A DNA stretch of 64,000 nucleotides from Tranquillimonas rosea (GTDB lineage Bacteria > Pseudomonadota > Alphaproteobacteria > Rhodobacterales > Rhodobacteraceae): NCBI RefSeq assembly GCF_900111315.1, contig NZ_FOGU01000006.1, positions 248,001 through 312,000 on the forward strand, in the 5' to 3' direction. Positions within the stretch are counted from its first letter, which is position 1, and every line of letters begins with the position of its first letter. This document shows positions 36,579-45,641 of the stretch, in pieces. The position numbers and the translations under genes were made by a program. Under the pieces are notes generated by a model that was not told the DNA's origin, made no database searches, and worked only from the letters and a program-made list of their open reading frames with translations.

Positions 36579-37618
36579 GCCGTTTCTCCCGGTTCCCGTG
36601 TTTCGTTGTCCAGCGGCGCCAGCATCGCTGCGACCTCCTCGTGCGTCACGGCGCGCGGATCGCCGTGTTTCCAGATCGGCGCGCGGTCCTTGTCGATGAT
36701 CTGCGCGCGCACGCCCTCGATCAGGTCTCCCTGCTCGATGCAGCGCCAGGTGCAACGGTATTCCAGCTCGAGCGCGGCCTCGATAGTGCCGGCCTCGCGG
36801 CTGCGGCGGATCAGTTCCAGCGTGGTCGCCGCGGACAGGGGCGAGCCGCGCGACAGCTCGGCCTCGGCCGTCTTCGCGAAGGGCGTGCCGCTGGCGTCCA
36901 GCCGGTCGAGGATGCCCGAAAGCGTGTGCGCCTCGAACGCGTGGTCGATCTCACCGGCCACGGCGGCAAGCTCGGCCCGACCGGGATCGGTGGCCACGCC
37001 GGCGATCGCCGAGATGTCGCCGGTGTCGCATAGCGCCCGCGTCAGGCCGCGCCAGGCTTCCTGCGGGACATGGGCGTCGGCGAAGCCCGCGCGCAGCGCA
37101 TCGGCCGGGCCCATGCGGGTGCCGGTCAGGCCGAGGTATTCGCCCAGCCGGCCCGGCGCCCGCGCCAGCAGGAGCGAGCCGCCGACATCCGGCACCAGGC
37201 CGATGGCGCATTCTGGCATCGCGATCTTCGTCGTCTCGCCCACCACGCGGTGCGCCGCGTGGCAGCCGATGCCCACGCCGCCGCCCATCACGTAGCCCTG
37301 CATGAGGGCGACGACCGGCTTGGGATGCCGCGCGATCTTGCGGTTCATCCGGTACTCGTCGCGCCAGAAGGCGCGCGGGCCGGCGAAGTCTCCGGTGCGG
37401 CCGGAATGGTACATGTAGGCGATGTCGCCGCCGGCGCAGAACGCGCGGTCGCCCTCGGCGTCGATCACGATCAGGCGGACGGACTCGTCCTCGGCCCAGG
37501 CGTCGAGCGCCGCCTCGATCTCCAGCGACATGTCGTGCGTCAGCGCATTCAGCGCCTTGGGACGGGTCAGGGTGATGCGGCCGGCGTGGCCGTCCGTGCG
37601 GATGTTCAGGTCTGTCAT
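36575..37618 (-). CDS. 3-Hydroxyisobutyryl-CoA hydrolase
   Basis: 347 residues, longer than simple enoyl-CoA hydratases (about 260), as expected for this hydrolase subgroup. Crotonase core: ITLTRPKALNALTHDM, FCAGGDIAYMY (oxyanion hole), GYVMGGGVGIG, PECAIGLVPDVGGSLLL with the catalytic Glu. The C-terminal extension contains RCTWRCIEQGDLIEGVRAQIIDKDRAP, shortened here to RCIEQGDLIEGVRAQ, a hallmark of 3-hydroxyisobutyryl-CoA hydrolases. It releases free 3-hydroxyisobutyrate for MmsB. Its ATG overlaps the stop of the acyl-CoA dehydrogenase gene. Confidence 0.9.
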   Translation of the reverse strand: MTDLNIRTDGHAGRITLTRPKALNALTHDMSLEIEAALDAWAEDESVRLIVIDAEGDRAFCAGGDIAYMYHSGRTGDFAGPRAFWRDEYRMNRKIARHPKPVVALMQGYVMGGGVGIGCHAAHRVVGETTKIAMPECAIGLVPDVGGSLLLARAPGRLGEYLGLTGTRMGPADALRAGFADAHVPQEAWRGLTRALCDTGDISAIAGVATDPGRAELAAVAGEIDHAFEAHTLSGILDRLDASGTPFAKTAEAELSRGSPLSAATTLELIRRSREAGTIEAALELEYRCTWRCIEQGDLIEGVRAQIIDKDRAPIWKHGDPRAVTHEEVAAMLAPLDNETREPGETA

Positions 37619-38754
37619 GCTGCCACCATCTGCCGCGCCACGATCAGGCGCATGATTTCGTTGGTGCCTTCGAGGATCTGGTGAACGCGAAGATCGCGCA
37701 CCAGTTTCTCGACTCGGTACTCGGCGAGGTATCCGTATCCGCCGTGGAGTTGCAAACACTGGTCCGCGACACGGCTTCCCGCCTCGGTGACGAAGGCCTT
37801 GGCCATCGCGCAGTGCCGGGTGGCGTCGGCAGCGCCGGTGTCGAGCTTCCACGCGGCCTGCCGCAGGAACACCCGCGCGGCCTGCAATTCGATCTCGAGA
37901 TCGGCAAGCCGGAACTGCAACGCCTGGAACTTGTCGAGCGTCCTGCCGAAGGCACGCCGCTCGGCCATGTAGGCCAGCGTGGCGTCCAGCGCCGCCTGCG
38001 CCGCGCCAATAGAGCAGGCGGCGATGTTCAGCCGCCCGCCGTCGAGTCCCGCCATCGCATAGGCAAAGCCGCGGCCCTCGTCGCCCAGCAGGTTCTCGGC
38101 CGGAACACGGCAGGCGTCGAACTGGACCTGGCGCGTCGGCTGCGCCCGCCAGCCCATCTTGTCCTCGAGTCCTCCGAAGCTGAGCCCCGGCGTGCCGTCC
38201 TCGACCACGATTGCTGAAATGCCGCCCGGCCCGTCGTCTCCTGTGCGGCACATCACGACATAGGCGTCGGAATAGCCGCCGCCCGAGATGAAGGCCTTGG
38301 TGCCGTCAAGCACCCACGCGTCGCCGTCCCGCATGGCGCGGGTGGTCAGTGCGGCCGCATCGCTGCCCGATCCCGGCTCGGTCAGGCAATAGCTCAGCAC
38401 GCTGTCCATCGCGACGGCCGGGCCGAGATGCCGGGCGCGCAGCGCTTCGGCGCCGTGGCGGTCAAGCATCGCGGCGCACATGTTGTGGATCGACAGGAAC
38501 GCCGCGACCGAGGGGCAGGCGCGGCTGAGCGCCTCGAACACCAGCGTCGCGTCCAGCCGCGAGAGGCCGACGCCGCCGTTCTCCTCGGCGACGTAGAGCC
38601 CGCCAAAGCCCAGCTCGGCCGCCTTCGCCCAGAGGTCACGCGGGATCGTGCCCTCTTTCTCCCATGCAAGGGCGTGTGGCGCGATGTGCTCGTCGCCGAA
38701 GGCGCGCGCCATGTCGAAGATCGCCGTCTGCTCGGACGACAGCGCAAAATCCAT
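37615..38754 (-). CDS. Acyl-CoA dehydrogenase, probably isobutyryl-CoA
   Basis: 379 residues from ATG 38754; a frame extending to 39804 crosses a real plus-strand gene. Acyl-CoA dehydrogenase motifs: CLTEPGSGSDAAAL (FAD/substrate), KAFISGGGYSDAYVVM, QLHGGYGYLAEY and the C-terminal catalytic region HQILEGTNEIMRLIVARQM. The residue preceding GTNE is the usual catalytic Glu site of short-chain enzymes. Operon with the hydrolase and mmsB makes isobutyryl-CoA, the valine intermediate, the best substrate guess. FAD enzyme passing electrons to ETF. Confidence 0.88.
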   Translation of the reverse strand: MDFALSSEQTAIFDMARAFGDEHIAPHALAWEKEGTIPRDLWAKAAELGFGGLYVAEENGGVGLSRLDATLVFEALSRACPSVAAFLSIHNMCAAMLDRHGAEALRARHLGPAVAMDSVLSYCLTEPGSGSDAAALTTRAMRDGDAWVLDGTKAFISGGGYSDAYVVMCRTGDDGPGGISAIVVEDGTPGLSFGGLEDKMGWRAQPTRQVQFDACRVPAENLLGDEGRGFAYAMAGLDGGRLNIAACSIGAAQAALDATLAYMAERRAFGRTLDKFQALQFRLADLEIELQAARVFLRQAAWKLDTGAADATRHCAMAKAFVTEAGSRVADQCLQLHGGYGYLAEYRVEKLVRDLRVHQILEGTNEIMRLIVARQMVAA

Positions 38755-38937
38755 GTCTCCTCCCCCTGGCAGATCATGCCCGTGCCGAGATGTCTGATGT
38801 TCGCGCCGCCATTGCAAGCCGGTGGTGCGCCGGCCTGCGGGCGATTGCCCGTGCCGGAAGGGCCGGCGCGCGTTTGTCCTTGGGCCACGGCGGAACCGCG
38901 GGTACCCTTTCCCCGCGAAGGTTGCGGGGGGACGGGA

Positions 38938-39765
38938 ATGGCACAGCGCTTGGCAGTCGCGGTGATCCACGGGATGGGCAGCCAGAAGAAGGCGCCTGAC
39001 GACTCGAGCGCGACGCGCACGTTCTCGGCCGGCCTCCACGGTCGGTTGATCGCGCAGCTCGGCGCCGCGTGGATGGCCGATGTCGCCTGGCGCGAGATCT
39101 ACTGGGCCGACGTGGTGCAGGCGCGCGAGGACGCCTTCATCGGGCGCCTTAACCTCGGTAGCGTATGGCAGTTTCCCCGTCGCTTCGTCATGCACCGCCT
39201 GTCCGATGCCGCGCTCTACCGCGTCTCGCGCGACCCCCGGCATCGCATCTACCAGGACATCCATGCGCGGGTGGCGACGGTGCTGGACGAGCTGCGGGCC
39301 GAGGTCGGGCCGGACGCGCCGCTCGTGCTCATCGCCCACTCGCTCGGCGGGCACATCCTGTCGAACTTCATCTGGGATGCCATGTCGGCCGGAGAGACCG
39401 GCTTTTCGGGGATGGAGACGATGCGATCGCTCGTCACCTTCGGCTGCAACATCCCGGTCTTCGTCGTGGGCTACGACGAGTCGGCGCTGGACGCCATCGC
39501 GCCGCCGGTCGCGCAGGCGCACCGTCCGGGCGATCCGCCGTGGTGGCTGAACTACTGGGACAGGCATGACGCGCTGGGCTTTCCGCTGGCGCCGCTCGGC
39601 GGCGGCTATGGCCGGCTGGCCGGGGCGGGACAGCTGGCGGATCACCGCGTCACGGCCGGTCTGGGGCTGCCGCTGCTGGCGCACGCCTTCGCTCACAACG
39701 GGTACTGGACGGATGCCGAGGTCACCTCGGGGATCGCCGGGGCGTTGCGACGCGCCGCCGGCTGA
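38938..39765 (+). CDS. Alpha/beta-hydrolase-like protein of unknown function
   Basis: 275 residues from ATG 38938 (GGGGGGACGGGA upstream). First strand LAVAVIHGMGSQ, then the nucleophile elbow LIAHSLGGHILSNFIWD with GxSxG-like HSLGG (Ser at about 140). A late Asp-His pair, NYWDRHDALGFPLAPL, could complete the triad, though the family often ends with another His (AFAHNGYW). It resembles lipase-like proteins often called hypothetical in proteobacteria. It stands alone, divergent from the valine operon and convergent with mmsA; no link to valine use is evident. No signal peptide. Confidence 0.75.
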   Translation: MAQRLAVAVIHGMGSQKKAPDDSSATRTFSAGLHGRLIAQLGAAWMADVAWREIYWADVVQAREDAFIGRLNLGSVWQFPRRFVMHRLSDAALYRVSRDPRHRIYQDIHARVATVLDELRAEVGPDAPLVLIAHSLGGHILSNFIWDAMSAGETGFSGMETMRSLVTFGCNIPVFVVGYDESALDAIAPPVAQAHRPGDPPWWLNYWDRHDALGFPLAPLGGGYGRLAGAGQLADHRVTAGLGLPLLAHAFAHNGYWTDAEVTSGIAGALRRAAG

Positions 39766-39766
39766 G

Positions 39767-39789
39767 GGCGGGGCCCGGTCGGCCCCGCC
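39767..39789. terminator. Hairpin between the convergent hydrolase gene and mmsA
   Basis: GGCGGGGCC (39767-39775) pairs with GGCCCCGCC (39781-39789), a perfect 9-bp stem in the 35-base gap. Confidence 0.5.
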
Positions 39790-39800
39790 ATGCCTTGGGC

Positions 39801-41297
39801 TCACTCCATCTGCTTGAAGTGGAATTCGCCGCCTTCCTTCAGGCCCGACGGCCAGCGCGCCGTCACGGTCTTGGTCCGGGTGTAGAACTTGAAGCTGTCC
39901 GGGCCGTGCTGGTTGAGGTCGCCGAAGCCCGACTTCTTCCAGCCGCCGAAGGTGTGGTAGGCCAGCGGCACCGGGATCGGGACGTTAACGCCGACCATGC
40001 CGATGTTGATCCGGTTGGTGAAGTCGCGCGCGGTGTCGCCGTCACGGGTGAAGATCGCCGTGCCGTTGCCGTACTCGTTGTCCATCGCCAGCTTCAGCGC
40101 CTCTTCGTAGCTGTCCGTGCGCACCTGACTCAGGACCGGCCCGAAGATCTCCTGCTTGTAGATATCCATGTCCGGCGTGACGCGGTCGAACAGGTGGGGC
40201 CCGACGAAGAAGCCGTCCTCGTAGCCCTGGAGCGAGAAGTCGCGCCCGTCGACCACCAGCTCGGCGCCCTGGTCCACGCCCGACTGCACGAGCCCGAGGA
40301 TCTTCTCCTTGGCCTGCGGCGTGACCACGGGGCCGTAATCCACGTCGTCGCCCGCGGTGTAGGGGCCGACCTTGAGCTTCTCGATACGCGGCACGAGCTT
40401 GTCGATCAGCGCGTCGGCGGTCTTCTGACCCACCGGCACGGCGACCGAGATCGCCATGCAGCGCTCGCCCGCGGCACCGTAGCCTGCGCCGATCAGCGCG
40501 TCGGCGGCCTGGTCCATGTCGGCGTCGGGCATGACGATCATGTGGTTCTTGGCACCGCCGAAGCACTGCACCCGCTTGCCGTTCGCGCAGCCGCGGCCAT
40601 AGATGTACTCGGCGATCGGGGTCGAGCCGACGAAGCCGACCGCCTGGATCGTCTCGTTGTCGAGGATCGCGTCGACCGCTTCCTTGTCGCCGTTGACGAC
40701 CTGCAGGATGCCGTCGGGCAGGCCGGCTTCCTTCATCAGCTCGGCCAGCATCAGCGGAACCGAGGGGTCACGCTCGGACGGCTTGAGGATGAAGGCGTTG
40801 CCGCAGGCGATCGCAGGACCGAACTTCCACATCGGGATCATCGCCGGGAAGTTGAACGGCGTGATGCCCGCCACGACGCCGAGCGCCTGGCGCATCGAGT
40901 ACATGTCGATGCCGCGGCCCGCGCTGTCGGTGAAGTCGCCTTTCAAGAGATGCGGAGCGCCGATGCAGAACTCGATCACCTCGAGCCCGCGCTGCACGTC
41001 GCCCTTGGCGTCGGGGAAGGTCTTGCCGTGCTCTTTCGACAGCGCCTCGGCCAACTTGTCCATGTCACGGTTCAGAAGGCGCACGAACTCCATCAGCACG
41101 CGGGCGCGGCGCTGGGGGTTGGTGGCGGCCCAGGCGGGCTGGGCCTCGGCGGCCTTGGCGACCACGGCGTCCAGCTCGTCCTTGGACGCCAGCGGCACCT
41201 TCGCCTGCACTTCGCCCGTCGCGGGGTTGTAGACATCGGCGGTCCGGCCCGAGCCCTTCACGTGCTCGCCGTTGATCCAGTGGGTCAGTTCCTGCAT
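39801..41297 (-). CDS. mmsA: Methylmalonate-semialdehyde dehydrogenase (CoA-acylating)
   Basis: 498 residues. Aldehyde dehydrogenase fold with GITPFNFPAMIPMWKFGPA, FVGSTPIAEYIY and the catalytic Cys in GAAGERCMAISVAV, the MmsA-specific context; LAYHTFGGWKKSGFGDLNQHG closes the family pattern. It converts methylmalonate semialdehyde plus CoA and NAD to propionyl-CoA, finishing valine degradation after MmsB. It is separated from the rest of the pathway by the hydrolase gene and is divergent from a LysR regulator across 107 bases. Confidence 0.95.
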   Translation of the reverse strand: MQELTHWINGEHVKGSGRTADVYNPATGEVQAKVPLASKDELDAVVAKAAEAQPAWAATNPQRRARVLMEFVRLLNRDMDKLAEALSKEHGKTFPDAKGDVQRGLEVIEFCIGAPHLLKGDFTDSAGRGIDMYSMRQALGVVAGITPFNFPAMIPMWKFGPAIACGNAFILKPSERDPSVPLMLAELMKEAGLPDGILQVVNGDKEAVDAILDNETIQAVGFVGSTPIAEYIYGRGCANGKRVQCFGGAKNHMIVMPDADMDQAADALIGAGYGAAGERCMAISVAVPVGQKTADALIDKLVPRIEKLKVGPYTAGDDVDYGPVVTPQAKEKILGLVQSGVDQGAELVVDGRDFSLQGYEDGFFVGPHLFDRVTPDMDIYKQEIFGPVLSQVRTDSYEEALKLAMDNEYGNGTAIFTRDGDTARDFTNRINIGMVGVNVPIPVPLAYHTFGGWKKSGFGDLNQHGPDSFKFYTRTKTVTARWPSGLKEGGEFHFKQME

Positions 41298-41375
41298 CTG
41301 CAGCTCCTCCTTGTTCGGTTGCGCGCAGGATAGGCTTGCGTATCTGCGGCGGAAAGCGGCAGTTTGCCAAAAGGG

Positions 41376-41392
41376 TTTTGCATTTTCGCAAA
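41376..41392. promoter_or_regulatory. Candidate LysR operator between mmsA and its divergent regulator
   Basis: TTTGC-N6-GCAAA (41377-41381 and 41388-41392) is a perfect 5-bp dyad that satisfies the T-N11-A rule. A further TTTGC lies at 41363-41367, so several half-sites face both genes. Confidence 0.5.
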
Positions 41393-41404
41393 GAAAGGCA
41401 CCGC

Positions 41405-42322
41405 ATGAACTGGGACGACATGCGCATCTTCCTTGCCGTGGCGCGCGAGCAGAGCCTTTCGGGCGCCGGCCGCCTGCTGCGCCTCGACCCGGCCACCGTG
41501 GGCCGCAGGGTGGGGCGGCTGGAAGAGGACCTGGGCGTGCCGCTTTTCCTCAAGACGCCGCAGGGCTATGCGCTGACCGAAGCCGGCGAGCGCGCGCTGG
41601 AGCATGCCGAACGGGCAGAGACGGCCCTTGGCGGCGTGTCGAACGCGCTGAGCGGGGACGGCGAGGCGCTGACCGGGGCGATCCGGCTTGGCGCCCCCGA
41701 CGGCTGCGCGAACTTCCTGCTGCCCCAGGTCTGCGCCCGCATCCAGAGCGACAATCCCGGACTCGACGTACAGGTCGTGGCGCTGCCGCGGGTGTTCAAC
41801 CTGACCCGGCGCGAGGCTGACATGGCGATCGGCGTCTCCGCGCCGACCGCGGGGCGCCTGACCGTGCAGAAGATCGCCGACTATCGCCTGCACCTCGCCG
41901 CGCATCGCCGCTACCTCGACCGGGATGGACGGCCCGCCCGGCTGGCGGATCTCAGGGCGCATCGGATCGTCGGCTACATCCCCGACATGGTGTTCGACAA
42001 GGAACTCGACTACCTCTCCGAGACGGGCGCCGAACGGGTCGCGCTGGCCTGCAATTCGGTGTCGGTGCAGTTCCAGTGGCTGCGCCAGGCGGCCGGAATC
42101 GGCATCGTCCACGACTTCATGCTGCCCGCGGATCCCGAGATCGTGCGGGTGCTGCCCGAGGCGCTGTCGCTGACCCGGACCTTCTGGCTGATCCGGCACG
42201 AGGCCGACCGGCGGGTCGAGCGGCTGAACCGGTTCGCGGCGGCGCTGGTCGCGGGGCTCAGGGCCGAGATCGCCCGGCTCGAGGCCGCGGCCGGCGACGC
42301 GGGGGAGGGTCAGCGCGCTTGA
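41405..42322 (+). CDS. LysR-family regulator next to mmsA
   Basis: 305 residues. ATG 41405 gives the canonical LysR N-terminus MNWDDMRIFLAVAREQSLSG; the ATG at 41336 is too far upstream. HTH: GAGRLLRLDPATVGRRVGRLE, with LFLKTPQGYALTEAGERAL ending the DNA-binding domain. The effector domain runs from about 92 to 290. Its divergent placement relative to mmsA and the dyad in the gap suggest it controls mmsA. It is not a close match to AraC-type MmsR of Pseudomonas, so control is by a different family here. Confidence 0.88.
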   Translation: MNWDDMRIFLAVAREQSLSGAGRLLRLDPATVGRRVGRLEEDLGVPLFLKTPQGYALTEAGERALEHAERAETALGGVSNALSGDGEALTGAIRLGAPDGCANFLLPQVCARIQSDNPGLDVQVVALPRVFNLTRREADMAIGVSAPTAGRLTVQKIADYRLHLAAHRRYLDRDGRPARLADLRAHRIVGYIPDMVFDKELDYLSETGAERVALACNSVSVQFQWLRQAAGIGIVHDFMLPADPEIVRVLPEALSLTRTFWLIRHEADRRVERLNRFAAALVAGLRAEIARLEAAAGDAGEGQRA

Positions 42323-42386
42323 CAGCGCGACCTGCGCCGCGCCACGCTTCCTCAATGGAAATAGTTGCCGTGGGAGGAACCGCGAC

Positions 42387-42821
42387 ATGAAGGTGCATCA
42401 GATCCTGAAATCCAAGTCGGACGACAGCGTCGCGACGATTGAACCGGGCAAGACCGTGGCCGATGCAGCCGCGCTGCTGTCCGAGCGGAGGATCGGGGCG
42501 GTCATCGTCTCGGAGGATGGCACCTCGCCGATGGGCATCCTGTCCGAGCGGGACATCGTCAAGGCGCTCGGCGCCCGCGGCACCGACTGCCTGCAGGACG
42601 AGGTGCAGGCGATGATGACCTCGAAGATCGTCAGCTGCGCGCGCGAGGACGCGGCCGAAGATGTCCTCACCAAGATGACCGAAGGACGCTTTCGCCACAT
42701 GCCGGTGATCGAGGAGGGGCGGATGGTCGGCCTGATCTCGATCGGCGACGTGGTCAAGGCGCGGCTTTCGGAACTGGCGATGGAGCGCGACGCGCTGCAG
42801 GACATGGTGATGGGTCACTGA
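42387..42821 (+). CDS. Two-CBS-domain protein
   Basis: 144 residues with GGGAGGAACC upstream. Two CBS domains in tandem: VHQILKSKSDDSVATIEPG to GILSERDIVKAL (1-61) and VQAMMTSKIVSCAREDAAE to GLISIGDVVKARL (72-132). Such pairs bind AMP, ATP or SAM and act as energy sensors or fold with a partner. It is a stand-alone module of the type often located next to housekeeping genes in alphaproteobacteria; no partner is evident. Confidence 0.9.
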   Translation: MKVHQILKSKSDDSVATIEPGKTVADAAALLSERRIGAVIVSEDGTSPMGILSERDIVKALGARGTDCLQDEVQAMMTSKIVSCAREDAAEDVLTKMTEGRFRHMPVIEEGRMVGLISIGDVVKARLSELAMERDALQDMVMGH

Positions 42822-42880
42822 TCCCCTTGCATCCGCCTACGCAATAATGTTGCGTGCGCGGAGCAGGAAGGGGGAGTGCC

Positions 42881-43375
42881 ATGCGCATCGGACTTTATCC
42901 GGGAACCTTCGATCCCGTGACGCTCGGCCATGCCGACATCATCGGCCGGGCGATGGCGCTCGTCGACCGGCTGGTGATCGGTGTCGCGATCAACGGCGAC
43001 AAGGGGCCGATGTTCACGCTCGAAGAGCGCACGGAGATGATCCAGTCGGATTGCGCCGCGCTCGCCGCGTCGAACGGCTGCGAGCTGGTCGTGCATCCCT
43101 TCGAGAACCTGCTGATCGACTGCGCCCGCGACGTGGGCGCGGGCGTCATCATCCGCGGTCTGCGCGCGGTGGCCGATTTCGAGTACGAGTACCAGATGGT
43201 CGGCATGAACCGGCAGCTCGACGACAGTATCGAGACGGTGTTCCTGATGGCCGACGCCCAGCATCAGGCCATCGCGTCGAAGCTGGTGAAGGAAATCGCG
43301 CGGCTGGGCGGCGACGTCTCGCACTTCGTCTCGCCGACGGTGCGCGACGCCCTTATCGCAAAGAACGCCCGCTGA
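42881..43375 (+). CDS. coaD: Phosphopantetheine adenylyltransferase
   Basis: 164 residues from ATG 42881 (GGGGGAG upstream), better than the 42854 ATG. Nucleotidyltransferase motif YPGTFDPVTLGHADII (T/HxGH at GTFDPVTLGH), GVIIRGLRAVADFEYEYQM for pantetheine and ATP, and SHFVSPTVRD at the end. It adenylates 4'-phosphopantetheine in coenzyme A synthesis. Hexameric in the family. Normal length. Confidence 0.95.
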   Translation: MRIGLYPGTFDPVTLGHADIIGRAMALVDRLVIGVAINGDKGPMFTLEERTEMIQSDCAALAASNGCELVVHPFENLLIDCARDVGAGVIIRGLRAVADFEYEYQMVGMNRQLDDSIETVFLMADAQHQAIASKLVKEIARLGGDVSHFVSPTVRDALIAKNAR

Positions 43376-43383
43376 AACGCGAA

Positions 43384-43409
43384 GCGGGCCACGCGGGCCC
43401 GCCTTGGTT
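43384..43409 (+). terminator. Possible terminator after coaD
   Basis: GCGGGCC (43384-43390) pairs with GGCCCGC (43396-43402), followed by CTTGGTT. Weak U-tract. Confidence 0.4.
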
Positions 43410-43430
43410 CGTTCGTAGGCTTGGCGCGAC

Positions 43431-43592
43431 TCAGCGGCCGTAGACGGCCTGCCGCGCCATCAGGTCGGCGTCTTCGCGGGCCATGTCCAGGTCCAGCGCG
43501 ACATCCAGCGGCATCGCGCGCAGCTCGCGGCGCGTGCGGTTGAACTGGCGGCGTTTCTGGAAGCCGGTCTGCAGGCGGTCGATCATGCTCAT
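43431..43592 (-). CDS. Small basic protein, DUF1127-like
   Basis: 53 residues, ATG at 43592 with GAGGAG eight bases upstream. Sequence features: MSMIDRLQTGF, then a basic helix KRRQFNRTRRELRAMPLD, an acidic turn LDLDMAREDADLMAR and the end QAVYGR. The RTRREL-xxM/L pattern is like the small DUF1127 proteins of Rhodobacteraceae, several of which affect small-RNA or phosphate responses, but the match is loose. It lies convergent with coaD and downstream of gap on the same strand, 170 bases away. Confidence 0.7.
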   Translation of the reverse strand: MSMIDRLQTGFQKRRQFNRTRRELRAMPLDVALDLDMAREDADLMARQAVYGR

Positions 43593-43727
43593 GGCGGCGT
43601 CTCCTCTGTTGTCGTTGGCGTGGGCCTTGGCCCCGTTTCACGACAGAATCTCGGGTCGGAGGACGCGATGAACAACGTCCGCAAGTGTCATGCTGCTATG
43701 CAGCACCGGCAAGGCGGACGCGAAAGG

Positions 43728-43754
43728 GCGCGGGCCGGCGAGACCGGCCCGCGC
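43728..43754 (-). terminator. Terminator after gap
   Basis: GCGCGGGCCGG (43728-43738) and CCGGCCCGCGC (43744-43754) form a perfect 11-bp stem; on the minus strand it is followed by CCTTTCG. It lies nine bases after the gap stop. Confidence 0.7.
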
Positions 43755-43762
43755 GCGCTGTC

Positions 43763-44764
<1,002 letters not shown>

Positions 44765-44855
44765 GTCATGTTCCTCCGGGATGGTGGCCCGCGGGGGATC
44801 CGCGGCGCGTCTCGCCGCAGACACAAGGCAATTCGCGTCCGAAGGTCAACCGCTC

Positions 44856-44996
44856 TTAGCGCCAGAACGCCACCCACGCGACCAAAGCCGTGAACTCGCG
44901 CCCGAGATGGATGAGCGCGTCGGGCGCGTACCATGCCGTCAGCGCCAGCGCGGCGGCGAGTGTCAGGCCCAGTCCCAGGGCGATGGAATTGGTCAT
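44856..44996 (-). CDS. Small membrane protein
   Basis: 46 residues, ATG 44996 with AGGGGACGAC upstream. Almost the whole protein is hydrophobic: IALGLGLTLAAALALTAWYA (about 4-23), then DALIHLGREFTALVAWVAFW. One membrane helix with a second partly hydrophobic segment. It sits directly upstream of gap on the same strand (91-base gap). Unknown function; short size is why it is easily missed. Conservation next to gap in relatives would support it. Confidence 0.65.
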   Translation of the reverse strand: MTNSIALGLGLTLAAALALTAWYAPDALIHLGREFTALVAWVAFWR

Positions 44997-45083
44997 GTCG
45001 TCCCCTCGGGCTTGCCGGCCTCCCTGCCTTGTGCCATGCGCCGCGCGGCCGGGCCAGCCCCGGCGGGATGGAAGGGGCACGCC

Positions 45084-45452
45084 ATGGCACGGGATCTCTG
45101 CGGGTTCGTGGGACGGCTATTGTTGGCGCTGTTGTTCCTCGCCGGCGCGGCGCAGAAGGCGCGTGACCCCGCGCCCGTGATGGCGCTGCTGGACGGTGCC
45201 GGCTGGCCCGAGGGGCTGGTGTGGCCGGCGCTTGCGTTCAACGCGGCGGCGGGGCTCATGCTGATCGCAGGGCTGTGGCTGACGCCGCTTGCGCTGACGC
45301 TTGCCGCCTATTGCGCGGTGACGAGCTGGTTCCACTTTCAGCCGGACGATCCCTGGCAGATCAGCATCTTCGTCAAGAACTGGGCCATCACCGGCGGCCT
45401 GCTGTGCTTGGCCGCGAACGGCGGCGGACGCTGGCGGCTCGGCCCGCGCTGA
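45084..45452 (+). CDS. DoxX-family membrane protein
   Basis: 122 residues from ATG 45084 (GGAAGGGG upstream). Four membrane segments: 7-22, 45-65, 68-85, 100-115. DoxX signatures are GRLLLALLFLAGAAQK at the first helix and WFHFQPDDPWQISIFVKNWAITGGLL at the end, shown here only as HFQPDDPWQISIFVKN. The family includes subunits of thiosulfate:quinone oxidoreductase and proteins of oxidative-stress membranes. No partner genes nearby, so the role is not set. Confidence 0.85.
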   Translation: MARDLCGFVGRLLLALLFLAGAAQKARDPAPVMALLDGAGWPEGLVWPALAFNAAAGLMLIAGLWLTPLALTLAAYCAVTSWFHFQPDDPWQISIFVKNWAITGGLLCLAANGGGRWRLGPR

Positions 45453-45604
45453 TAGGGCGCTCCGGGGAGGGGACACGTGGTTCCGGTCGGCGTCCGCTCA
45501 GATCGTGCGGCGCGACACTTCCCGGCGATGTGATCGGCCTGACGGATCGCCAGCGCGAAGAGCCACTTGCCCGCCAAGTTCTCGCGATGGTCGAGCGCGG
45601 TCGG

Positions 45605-45634
45605 GGCGCGGCGCCCAAAAGGAGGCGCCGCGCC
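45605..45634. terminator. Hairpin downstream of transketolase
   Basis: GGCGCGGCGCC (45605-45615) pairs perfectly with GGCGCCGCGCC (45624-45634); located just past the transketolase stop on the minus strand. No U-tract. The rest of the 189-base gap shows nothing else convincing. Confidence 0.5.
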
Positions 45635-45641
45635 AGTGATG

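Noticed and set aside
41336-41404. Upstream start for the LysR gene
   Set aside because: Would add 23 residues before the invariant LysR N-terminus and cover the candidate operator.
43593-43727. Further small ORFs upstream of the DUF1127-like gene
   Set aside because: Short frames on both strands lack ribosome sites and recognisable composition.
45453-45641. ORF read through the DoxX-tkt gap
   Set aside because: Frame continues as a shadow of tkt and has no ribosome site; the gap shows only a hairpin.
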